This document shows, piece by piece, positions 1 to 5,867 of a stretch of 7,302 bases of DNA. The position numbers and the translations under genes are program-made. The notes under the pieces are model-generated. The model was not told where the DNA came from. It made no database searches and saw nothing but the letters and a program-made list of their open reading frames with translations. The stretch is from Nitrospirota bacterium (GTDB lineage Bacteria > Nitrospirota > Nitrospiria > Nitrospirales > UBA8639), in the NCBI GenBank assembly GCA_029881175.1, contig JAOUNC010000139.1, positions 1 through 7,302 of the forward strand, in the 5' to 3' direction. Each line of letters begins with the position of its first letter. The first letter of the stretch is position 1.

Positions 1-1144
1 CATGAGCTTCGACGGTCACTCCTGTAGCGGTGTCATCAAACATCGCCGACATTCCACTGGGTAAATCAGTGATCCGATCTATCGTATAGTCCCCATATAG
101 ATCCAACCACCGATAACGGATGCGAGCACCTACTCCATAGCGACTACGACTCACATCCGCTCCCCCCAAGACCTTGGTATTATGATTCCCGAAATATGCA
201 AAACCAGAAAGATTCATGGAAAAATTATCCGACTGGGCATAATCGAACCGGGTCATCACATACCAGTCTTTAGAGTTATTCGTGTCTCCCCAACGTTCTT
301 CTGCGCCATTGAGAATCCCGATTTGATATAGGAACCAATCCCCAAATGGCCGTCCATGAAGATCAATCCCCGCCTCGACCGTCGAATTATATAATGTCGG
401 AGCAAAAGGAAAAATCGGAGCCATATTCCGATCAAAAATACCGTAAAATTTCGACGCAGCCGCACTGCCAAATGCTTGACCCCATCGTTGAATGGATGGC
501 CCAAACGGTCCAAACGGAGGACCAATTTTCGGACTGAGCGGAAAAAATTGCGGGCGATCCGTCGCAACAGAGAAGTAGGCTGAGGGGTCTATCCGCCCTA
601 TTCGCACATGGCCCCAATTCATCCCTCCAATATTGTTGAAGGACACAAAGGCCCTTCCCAGTTCAACGTCACTCGATTGACTAAACAAGGAGGTCATATC
701 TACAAGAAAACCCACATTCTCCGTGAGAGTCCCGGCTGTGAACATCCGCAGAAGCGATACCCTGGCCAATTCCGTCTGGTCCTCAGCCCCCGTCACATCT
801 CTTTTCAGCACAGAATGGGTGACAGGTTCCACGTCAAACAAGAATCCAATGTAATTGGAAACATCATCTAACGTCACATCACCCAGGCGGATTTTTTCCA
901 CCACCCCACCATCAGGCGTCCCAGGCATTTGGTACCCATTCTCTAAGAACTGTTCTCCAAATGAGTTTAAACGCGGCCACCTTACGTGGCAAACGTTACA
1001 ATTGACTTGATATTTTCTGGAAAAAGCAGGAATAGCCTCAGCCTCCGGACTCCAACCCGGCAATACGGAGACAATCAGCAGTACTCCCAAAACAAGTAGG
1101 GAGTGGGGGAGACCGGGTCGCAAGATCCTTCCGATAGAGGTCAT
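1..1144 (-). CDS. Exported monoheme cytochrome c-porin fusion, Cyc2-like (3' end cut by window)
   Basis: The frame is open for 381 codons from ATG 1144 to the left edge, so the C-terminus is missing. Residues 1-37 form a signal peptide (R6 and R9, then a hydrophobic LLVLGVLLIVSVL core, cleavage probably after AEA37). The mature protein begins IPAFSRKYQVNCNVCHVRWP, with one heme-binding motif C49-x-x-C52-H53 followed by PRLNSFGEQF and NGYQ. This arrangement (PAF-R, CxxCH, P-L-N-FG, GY) is typical of outer-membrane cytochrome-porin fusions, including the Cyc2 iron oxidases. The rest, about residues 85-381, shows alternating aromatic/polar strands ending in turns, as in a porin-type beta-barrel. 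An AGAGGAA ribosome binding site lies 7 nt before the ATG. By family analogy it would move electrons across the outer membrane; the donor (iron or other) cannot be told from sequence. It may instead be one of the broader CxxCH-porins of nitrite oxidisers rather than true Cyc2. Confidence 0.8.
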   Translation of the reverse strand, partial: MTSIGRILRPGLPHSLLVLGVLLIVSVLPGWSPEAEAIPAFSRKYQVNCNVCHVRWPRLNSFGEQFLENGYQMPGTPDGGVVEKIRLGDVTLDDVSNYIGFLFDVEPVTHSVLKRDVTGAEDQTELARVSLLRMFTAGTLTENVGFLVDMTSLFSQSSDVELGRAFVSFNNIGGMNWGHVRIGRIDPSAYFSVATDRPQFFPLSPKIGPPFGPFGPSIQRWGQAFGSAAASKFYGIFDRNMAPIFPFAPTLYNSTVEAGIDLHGRPFGDWFLYQIGILNGAEERWGDTNNSKDWYVMTRFDYAQSDNFSMNLSGFAYFGNHNTKVLGGADVSRSRYGVGARIRYRWLDLYGDYTIDRITDLPSGMSAMFDDTATGVTVEAH

Positions 1145-1151
1145 AAATCTA

Positions 1152-1158
1152 TTCCTCT
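1152..1158 (-). promoter_or_regulatory. Ribosome binding site of the cytochrome-porin gene
   Basis: AGAGGAA on the minus strand, 7 nt upstream of the ATG at 1144. It supports that start, which also begins directly at a well-formed signal peptide. Confidence 0.6.
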
Positions 1159-1161
1159 TAG

Positions 1162-1190
1162 ATAATATGTGAGGGTAGTCACATTGCAAA
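1162..1190 (-). promoter_or_regulatory. Candidate sigma-70-like promoter for the cytochrome-porin gene
   Basis: On the minus strand TTTGCA (1190-1185) and TATTAT (1167-1162) are separated by 17 bp, matching the -35 and -10 consensus at 4 of 6 and 5 of 6 positions. A weakness is that transcription would begin near 1155, inside the ribosome binding site, giving a leader of only about 11 nt. The spacer coincides with the TGTGA palindrome. Confidence 0.3.
1167..1184. promoter_or_regulatory. CRP/FNR-family-like operator palindrome
   Basis: ATGTGA-GGGTAG-TCACAT is an inverted repeat with perfect 6-bp arms. Its inner part is exactly TGTGA-N6-TCACA, the E. coli CRP consensus. It lies between the divergent starts at 1144 and 1322, only 23 bp upstream of the cytochrome-porin start. 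Relative to the candidate -35/-10 pair it fills the spacer, a position that would usually repress; it could also act on an unmapped promoter of the lipoprotein gene. No regulator is encoded in the window. Confidence 0.5.
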
Positions 1191-1265
1191 CAGAAAAGCC
1201 TTTCAAACCGGCTTGGGACTTTTCTATTTATTATCGGAAAATAGTGTTACATTCTTTAGTTATTA

Positions 1266-1290
1266 TTATGTCTTTTGTTCTTATGTCTTT
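1266..1290. repeat. Two copies of TTATGTCTTT, 15 bp apart start to start
   Basis: TTATGTCTTT occurs at 1266-1275 and 1281-1290 in the AT-rich region before the lipoprotein gene. The copies are exact and lie 32-56 bp upstream of the ATG at 1322. This could be a tandem regulator site or chance in a T-rich tract. Confidence 0.4.
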
Positions 1291-1321
1291 ATTTTTTGCT
1301 ATTTGTAACTGACCATTTTCC

Positions 1322-2143
1322 ATGAATCTCTACAAAAGTACCTTGCCCATTCCCCTCGTGCTGTTGACCGTTACTACAGGATGGCTGATGATCGGCTGTA
1401 GCGCAGGGGCATCGACCACTCGATACCTGGTTAATGAAGCTGACAAAATGGTGGGTATGGAGGTGACCTATCGAGAAGGCTCTCAGGAATACTCCCACCC
1501 GGCTGCCCTGACACCAGAGCACGTAGAAAAATTTCTGCAGCATATTGAAGTCCACCCTTCCTCATTACTCGATCGAATCGTAGGAGGGTCTTCAACGGCA
1601 CAAGAGGCGTTTTCTGAGGAACAACGGAAATTTTTCTCCGAAAATATTTCTAAAGCCTTCGAGGAAGCTTCTCCCTTGGAAATCATCACTTTTTACTCGG
1701 CAATCCCTCGAGGAAATGGTATTTGGGAAATAACCTCTGGTGGAATGTACCTAGAAGATCATGAGCTCCATCTTGTCCTACCCAATTACCGGTACACTGT
1801 CCCAGCAACAACTTCTCCACAATTGCCGAGAACTAATCCTCTCAGGGCATTAGGCGAACCCCTTCATTCATTGAAGAGTGTTGACCCCGTTCGGCAGGTC
1901 ACCCATCCCCTCGCCAAAGAACTTTGGACACATCAGACTCCTCATTTTATCCTTCCCCTCCACGATCTCGACAATATAAAAATTCCCTCGAAGAGCCCAC
2001 ATGGACCGCCTTCCAACTCCACGGAACCAACACGGAAATCCAGTAGCCAGCGATTGAAAAACTTGGAAGAGTTACGAAAGGAGGGCTTACTTACCGAAAA
2101 GGAATATCAACACAAACGACAAGAAATTCTTAACCAACTGTAA
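1322..2143 (+). CDS. Putative lipoprotein with C-terminal SHOCT-like domain, function unknown
   Basis: A 273-residue protein. Residues 1-25 form a short lipoprotein signal (K5, hydrophobic PIPLVLLTVTTGWL) ending in M23-I-G-C26, an acceptable lipobox, so C26 should be lipidated and the protein membrane-anchored. The middle part (about 33-175) is a mixed polar region with no motif I recognise. Residues about 215-240 are a Pro/Ser/Thr/Lys-rich linker. Residues 240-273 (RLKNLEELRKEGLLTEKEY and following) match the SHOCT pattern, a short helical hairpin found at the ends of many bacterial proteins and thought to mediate oligomerisation. An in-frame TGA 12 nt upstream makes ATG 1322 the earliest ATG start. 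No Shine-Dalgarno sequence is visible before it. It is divergent from the cytochrome-porin gene and convergent with panB. Function unknown; the lipoprotein and SHOCT calls are fairly secure. Confidence 0.8.
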   Translation: MNLYKSTLPIPLVLLTVTTGWLMIGCSAGASTTRYLVNEADKMVGMEVTYREGSQEYSHPAALTPEHVEKFLQHIEVHPSSLLDRIVGGSSTAQEAFSEEQRKFFSENISKAFEEASPLEIITFYSAIPRGNGIWEITSGGMYLEDHELHLVLPNYRYTVPATTSPQLPRTNPLRALGEPLHSLKSVDPVRQVTHPLAKELWTHQTPHFILPLHDLDNIKIPSKSPHGPPSNSTEPTRKSSSQRLKNLEELRKEGLLTEKEYQHKRQEILNQL

Positions 2144-2197
2144 CCACGTACATTGTGAAACAAAAAAAGTAAGAAGAAATCGTAATGCCCCTGGTGC

Positions 2198-2229
2198 AGG
2201 TGGGTAAGGGGAACACTTGTCTTACACCT
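2198..2229. terminator. Possible transcription terminator between convergent genes
   Basis: AGGT-GG-GTAAG (2198-2208) can pair with CTTAC-ACCT (2221-2229), giving a 9-bp stem with a 2-nt bulge and a 12-nt loop. On the plus strand it is followed by the T-rich TACTTTTCACTTCG, not a clean U-run. Its place between the lipoprotein and panB stops suggests shared termination. The prediction is weak. Confidence 0.3.
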
Positions 2230-2256
2230 TACTTTTCACTTCGAAATTTTTACTCG

Positions 2257-3054
2257 TCAATGGTAGCTTTCCGCATCGGTGGGAAATTTTCCACATTCCA
2301 CTTCTTCTTTGTATCGTGTGAGCGCTTGCAACGCATCCGCCTTTAAATGAGCGTAGGGTTTCACAAATTTCGGAACGAAATCGTCAAACAACCCCAAGAC
2401 ATCGTAGAGCACGAGCACTTGCCCATCGCAGCCCTGACCCGCTCCAATGCCGATGGTCGGAATAGTGAGCGCTTGAGTAATCGTGTGAGCCAGCGAACTC
2501 GGCACACATTCCAGGACTAACGCAAAAGCCCCGGCGGCTTCAAGCGCTTTCGCTTCCTGCAAAATCCTTTCGGCTTCCTTCTGGCCTTTCCCTTGAACGC
2601 GGTAGCCTCCAGATTGATTGACGGACTGAGGGGTCATGCCCACGTGCCCCATGACGGGAATTCCGAAACGGGTCATAGCCTCTACGCGATCAACCACCGA
2701 AAGGCCGCCCTCAAGCTTGACGGCGGCTGCCCCCGCTTGAAGGAAACGCCCCGCATTTCGCACCGCCTCCTCCACACTGACCTGATAGGACAGAAAGGGC
2801 ATATCGCTGATCACCAATGCCCGTTGTGCGGTCTGGGCGACCATTCGTGTGTGATAGAGCATGTCCTCCATCGTGACAGAAAGCGTGTTGGGCTTACCTT
2901 GCACGACCATGCCCAGGGAATCCCCCACCAGAATGACTTCCAACCCGGCTTGCTCCACAATTCTGGTAAACAGCGCATCATAGGCTGTGACCACCGTGAG
3001 TTTCTTGCCCTGTTGTTTGTGCTGCTGAAATTCTGGAATAGTCAAATGGGCCAT
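2257..3054 (-). CDS. panB: 3-methyl-2-oxobutanoate hydroxymethyltransferase
   Basis: Cytoplasmic enzyme of pantothenate and coenzyme A synthesis: it transfers a hydroxymethyl group from 5,10-methylene-tetrahydrofolate to 2-oxoisovalerate, making ketopantoate. The 265 residues match the usual length (about 264 in E. coli). The TIM-barrel signatures are all present: TAYDALF (23-29), LVGDSLGMVV with metal-ligand D45, SDMPF with D84, AAVKLEGG with K113 and E115, GHVGMTPQS (136-144), and VLECVP with E182, equivalent to the catalytic Glu181 of E. coli. The C-terminal IGIGAGQGCDGQVLV loop is also intact. An AAGGAA ribosome binding site sits 6 nt before ATG 3054. It is the second gene of a unit with folD, whose stop lies 27 bp upstream. 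No panC or panD is in the window. The gene appears intact. Confidence 0.97.
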   Translation of the reverse strand: MAHLTIPEFQQHKQQGKKLTVVTAYDALFTRIVEQAGLEVILVGDSLGMVVQGKPNTLSVTMEDMLYHTRMVAQTAQRALVISDMPFLSYQVSVEEAVRNAGRFLQAGAAAVKLEGGLSVVDRVEAMTRFGIPVMGHVGMTPQSVNQSGGYRVQGKGQKEAERILQEAKALEAAGAFALVLECVPSSLAHTITQALTIPTIGIGAGQGCDGQVLVLYDVLGLFDDFVPKFVKPYAHLKADALQALTRYKEEVECGKFPTDAESYH

Positions 3055-3060
3055 GAGGTT

Positions 3061-3066
3061 TTCCTT
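3061..3066 (-). promoter_or_regulatory. Ribosome binding site of panB
   Basis: AAGGAA (within AAAAGGAAAA), 6 nt before the ATG at 3054, in the 27-bp folD-panB gap. It closely resembles the folD ribosome binding site. Confidence 0.6.
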
Positions 3067-3081
3067 TTGAGTCGCCTGCTA

Positions 3082-3936
3082 TTATTTGCCCATCCGTTTG
3101 GCTGACTCCAACGTGTTCTGAAGAAGCATGGCAATGGTCATCGGGCCCACTCCGCCCGGAACAGGAGTAATCCAACCAGCCCGTTCTTTGACGCCATCAA
3201 AATCCACATCACCAACTAACTTGCCATCCGGCAATCGATTAATGCCCACATCAATCACGACCGCGCCTTCTTTGACCATATCCGGTGTGACAAATAGTGG
3301 TTTGCCAATGGCCGCAATGACAATATCTGCCTCACGAACGACCGATGGTAGATCCTTCGTTCGCGAATGACAGATCGTCACCGTGGCATGTCGATGGAGG
3401 AGCAACATGGCCACCGGTTTGCCGACGATATTACTGCGACCAATCACGACAGCTCGTTTCCCAGCAATGTCGAGCCCCGTGGAATCAATCATATGGATGA
3501 CACCCTTGGGCGTGCAGGGCACAAAAACCGGATCGCCTTCGACTAAGCGCCCTACGTTGATAGGGTGAAAACCGTCGACATCTTTATCCGACGACACAGC
3601 CTGTAAGATCGCCTTACTTTCAATATGAGGAGGCAGGGGCAACTGGACCAGAATCCCATGTATTTTGGAATTTGCATTCAGCTGCTGAATAAGTGCCAAT
3701 AAGGCTTCCTGCGTCGTAGAGGCTGGCAAGACATGCTCTTGTGGGTAGAGCCCGGCTTTTTCGCAGGCAATTTTCTTATTTCTGACATACACCGCCGAGG
3801 CCGGATCATCCCCCACTAAGACCGCTGCCAGGCCTGGCCTTACTCCAGTCTCTTCCACGAGAGCACTCACCGCGTGAGCAATGTCTTCACGAAGACTCAG
3901 CGCAAGCGCTTTTCCATCAATAATGTGTGCAGACAC
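3082..3936 (-). CDS. folD: Bifunctional methylene-THF dehydrogenase / methenyl-THF cyclohydrolase
   Basis: Converts 5,10-methylene-tetrahydrofolate through the methenyl form to 10-formyl-tetrahydrofolate, using NAD(P), in the cytoplasm. I choose the GTG start at 3936 (284 aa) rather than the in-frame ATG at 3963 (293 aa). AAAGGAA sits 6 nt before the GTG, the resulting N-terminus (M)SAHIIDGK lines up with E. coli MAAKIIDGK, and the key residues then fall exactly at the E. coli positions: Y50 and K54 (YVRNKK), Q98 (GILVQLPLP) and D121 (DKDVDGFHP). The Rossmann loop GRSNIVGKP (166-174) and the family signature [10 protein letters not shown] near the C-terminus are intact. It lies 27 bp upstream of panB and is probably co-transcribed with it. 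FolD shares with PanB the methylene-THF pool that PanB consumes. Confidence 0.96.
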   Translation of the reverse strand: MSAHIIDGKALALSLREDIAHAVSALVEETGVRPGLAAVLVGDDPASAVYVRNKKIACEKAGLYPQEHVLPASTTQEALLALIQQLNANSKIHGILVQLPLPPHIESKAILQAVSSDKDVDGFHPINVGRLVEGDPVFVPCTPKGVIHMIDSTGLDIAGKRAVVIGRSNIVGKPVAMLLLHRHATVTICHSRTKDLPSVVREADIVIAAIGKPLFVTPDMVKEGAVVIDVGINRLPDGKLVGDVDFDGVKERAGWITPVPGGVGPMTIAMLLQNTLESAKRMGK

Positions 3937-3941
3937 GAATT

Positions 3942-3948
3942 TTCCTTT
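3942..3948 (-). promoter_or_regulatory. Ribosome binding site deciding the folD GTG start
   Basis: AAAGGAA on the minus strand, 6 nt before GTG 3936. The upstream ATG at 3963 would place this site inside the coding region and add nine residues with no counterpart in E. coli FolD. Confidence 0.65.
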
Positions 3949-3993
3949 GTGACAAGATTTCAATCAGGCTCCAAAACCCAACACGAGCGTCAT

Positions 3994-4003
3994 TTTTCGA
4001 AAA
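3994..4003. repeat. 10-bp palindrome TTTTCGAAAA
   Basis: A perfect palindrome immediately downstream of the candidate folD -10 element, around the expected transcription start. It may be an operator or chance in AT-rich sequence. Confidence 0.3.
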
Positions 4004-4005
4004 TC

Positions 4006-4035
4006 ACGATATCAGGCACTCAAAAACTTCGTCAA
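4006..4035 (-). promoter_or_regulatory. Candidate promoter of folD-panB
   Basis: TTGACG (4035-4030, 5 of 6 to the -35 consensus) and TATCGT (4011-4006, 4 of 6 to -10) are separated by 18 bp. The -10 lies about 70 nt upstream of the folD GTG. Found by eye only. Confidence 0.35.
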
Positions 4036-4289
4036 CGCAAGGCAGCAATTCAGATTCCTTGACACCCTGAGAAATCCTCACTTACCATGTCCAACACCAG
4101 CTACATCACACCCATGCGTCCCTGAACATCTACCTTCGTCCAAACAGGTACCCGTTTCGACAGCAACCATGTATTGATGGGCAGCGGCGGACTAGGGCAA
4201 AATCACATTCTCGATGATTGCCATGGATCGATCCTCACGAAAAGTGCCGCATAATTAGTAGAGTGATGCCATCAACCCCAGGGTATCCC

Positions 4290-4307
4290 ATGAAAGAAAC
4301 CCAATGA
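4290..4307 (+). other. Possible five-codon leader peptide (MKETQ)
   Basis: ATG at 4290 has AGGG 6 nt upstream and reads five codons to a TGA that overlaps the ATG of the HutZ-like gene (ATGA at 4304-4307). The downstream ATG has only a weak GAAAGAA before it, so coupling from the mini-frame is conceivable. It is equally likely to be chance. Confidence 0.2.
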
Positions 4308-4792
4308 CCGATCTGCAGCCAGATAGCGTATGCGCCAGTCTCATCGCAGACATGCGCAGTCTTCAGCTATCCACAGTAGGGCCGGACGGCATTCCCCACT
4401 GCGGATATACGCCTTACCTGCACCGAGCTCCTAACAATTTTTACATCTTTGTGAGTCAGCTGGCCGCGCATACCCGTCATCTGCTGACAAACTGGACTGT
4501 CGCGATCATGATCATCGCCGATGAACAATCGACGGCACAGATTTTTGCTCGAACGAGGGTCAATTACCTGTGTGACGCCAAACAAATCCAACCCGATAGT
4601 CCCGATTACTCATTGGTGCTGGACGACTATCAGCAACGGCACGGTAAGATGGCCGGAATGTTGCGGCAGCTGCCGGACTTTGTCCTGTTTCGGCTCCAAC
4701 CAAGGAGTGGGCAGTTTGTGATGGGGTTTGGCAAAGCGTACACACTGGCTGGAGACCATTTGTCTGTATTCGAACATACCCGCATGGGATAG
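4304..4792 (+). CDS. HutZ/HugZ-type pyridoxamine-phosphate-oxidase-like (split-barrel) protein
   Basis: A 162-residue cytoplasmic protein without a signal peptide. The order of segments matches the HutZ/HugZ branch of the FMN-binding split-barrel fold: LQLSTVGPDGIPHCGYTPYL (20-39), the strand FYIFVSQLAAHTRHLL (46-61), a second strand VAIMIIADEQSTAQIFARTR (66-85), and FVMGFGKAYTLAG (138-150). Characterised HutZ and HugZ proteins bind heme and some degrade it, using a histidine near the C-terminus; H158, five residues from the end here, is the natural candidate, with H152 also nearby. Related proteins bind flavin instead, so heme breakdown is inference. Length fits HutZ (about 170-180) rather than the longer H. 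pylori HugZ. No heme transporter or TonB gene is adjacent. It is followed on the same strand, after 106 bp, by the exported propeller gene. Confidence 0.8.
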   Translation: MTDLQPDSVCASLIADMRSLQLSTVGPDGIPHCGYTPYLHRAPNNFYIFVSQLAAHTRHLLTNWTVAIMIIADEQSTAQIFARTRVNYLCDAKQIQPDSPDYSLVLDDYQQRHGKMAGMLRQLPDFVLFRLQPRSGQFVMGFGKAYTLAGDHLSVFEHTRMG

Positions 4793-4898
4793 TGATAGAT
4801 CGATATCCTGGACAAACGCCCTGAAGAAACCTAGTTATGCCACTGCTGTTCATACCTTTTATCAATACACGTGCTCTGAGCTCACTCCAACTCTTGTG

Positions 4899-5867
4899 AT
4901 GGCGTCCCGCTCCACTATGACCTTCGCCCTTACGGCATTCGCTGGGCTTTTGCTCTTAGGGACAGACCATACCCTCGCGTACGAAATCGCCAATCTCCAG
5001 TTCCCGCAAAATATCATCGCAGACAACGGTCAGGTCTATTATATCGCCAACGCAAACGGTGATCCTGGCACTCGTGAAAACAATGGATTTATTAGTAAGG
5101 CCGATCAAGAGGGAAAAATCACTGAACTCCATTTTATTCACGGCGGCCAGAAATCCGTGACGCTTCATTCGCCGAAAGAAATGGCCATTATCGGGTCAAC
5201 TCTCTATGTTGCGGACCTGGATGTGGTCCGAGGGTTTGATAAACAAACGGGGCACCCCCTGCTCACGATACCCTTTTCCCTCTTTCATGCGGAATCCCTG
5301 ACCGGCCTTACGGCTGACTCTCATGGATTCTTGTATGTTTCGGATGCTAACACCAATACCATTTTTCGGATTGATTCCACTCAGGACCATGCCATCACAC
5401 AGTTTGTCCAAAGTCCAAGCTTGTCGCATCCCCATGGGTTAGCTGTTCATCCGCGCAATGGGCACTTGATTGGTGTGGGGTGGGATGACGGGAAAGTGTT
5501 TGAAATAGATGAAAAGGGCATTATCCACGAGCTGTTTGTAAGCACGTTTTTTTCCGGTGGGTTTCATAATTTAGATGGCATTGATTTTGACCAATATGGC
5601 ATTATGTATGTCTCTGATCTAACGGCCGGAAAAGTGTGGCGCATTCGTGCAGATCTCAAAAAAGAAGCCATTGCCGAGTTTTTGCTGTCTCCTTCAGGCA
5701 TCGGCGTCGATCGAGTCAATCATGTGATTCTGGTCCCGTATCTCTACGCCAAAGGCGCTGAGATTAACGGCCTGGAACGTCCCTCCAACGATAATCCCAA
5801 GAAAAAGAAACGAACCTTTTCTGATTACGGGTTAGATTTTTTCAAGAAAGACAGGCCGAATGAGTAA
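4899..5867 (+). CDS. Exported NHL/SMP-30-like beta-propeller protein
   Basis: A 322-residue protein, probably periplasmic. The frame is open further upstream to an ATG at 4728, but that would overlap the HutZ-like gene by 65 bp. Starting at ATG 4899 gives a proper signal peptide (R4, core FALTAFAGLLLLG, cleavage after TLA27); ATG 4917 is an alternative, and neither has a clear ribosome binding site. The mature part contains repeats of about 40-47 residues with the pattern G-[IL]-x-[VAF]-D-x-x-G-x-[IL]-Y-V-[SA]-D, at residues 136 (GLTADSHGFLYVSDAN), 180 (GLAVHPRNGHLIGVG), 227 (GIDFDQYGIMYVSDL) and 267 (GIGVDRVNHVILVP). These are typical blades of NHL or gluconolactonase-like propellers. A lysine run (KKKKR, 301-305) precedes the C-terminal tail. 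Such domains bind ligands or proteins or hydrolyse lactones; no specific substrate can be assigned. Its stop overlaps the next gene by 8 bp. Confidence 0.85.
   Translation: MASRSTMTFALTAFAGLLLLGTDHTLAYEIANLQFPQNIIADNGQVYYIANANGDPGTRENNGFISKADQEGKITELHFIHGGQKSVTLHSPKEMAIIGSTLYVADLDVVRGFDKQTGHPLLTIPFSLFHAESLTGLTADSHGFLYVSDANTNTIFRIDSTQDHAITQFVQSPSLSHPHGLAVHPRNGHLIGVGWDDGKVFEIDEKGIIHELFVSTFFSGGFHNLDGIDFDQYGIMYVSDLTAGKVWRIRADLKKEAIAEFLLSPSGIGVDRVNHVILVPYLYAKGAEINGLERPSNDNPKKKKRTFSDYGLDFFKKDRPNE

Larger units (their letters stand above)
3964..4303. other. Intergenic region between divergent folD and HutZ-like gene
   Basis: About 340 bases with no supported gene. All frames are broken by stops into short pieces without a ribosome binding site or recognisable motif. 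It holds the candidate folD promoter, the TTTTCGAAAA palindrome and a second 10-bp palindrome, GGATCGATCC at 4225-4234. I see no tRNA, riboswitch or terminator-like structure. Confidence 0.5.

Noticed and set aside
256..871. Several 60-100 codon frames on both strands inside 256-871
   Set aside because: All lie within the uninterrupted cytochrome-porin frame and lack signals of their own.
2593..3105. 170-codon plus-strand frame opposite panB
   Set aside because: It is an antisense shadow of a clearly identified panB, without recognisable protein features.
3937..3963. folD start at ATG 3963
   Set aside because: The ribosome binding site, the match to the E. coli N-terminus and the exact position of Y50, K54, Q98 and D121 all favour GTG 3936.
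3874..4062. 62-codon plus-strand frame over the folD start and promoter
   Set aside because: No ribosome binding site or motif; it overlaps the folD N-terminus and its leader antisense.
4064..4200. Short minus-strand cysteine-containing peptide (from ATG 4172) that looked protein-like
   Set aside because: About 30 codons, no ribosome binding site, stop just upstream in frame; indistinguishable from chance.
4728..4898. N-terminal extension of the propeller protein from ATG 4728
   Set aside because: It overlaps the HutZ-like gene by 65 bp, has non-conserved-looking sequence and would bury the signal peptide that begins at 4899.
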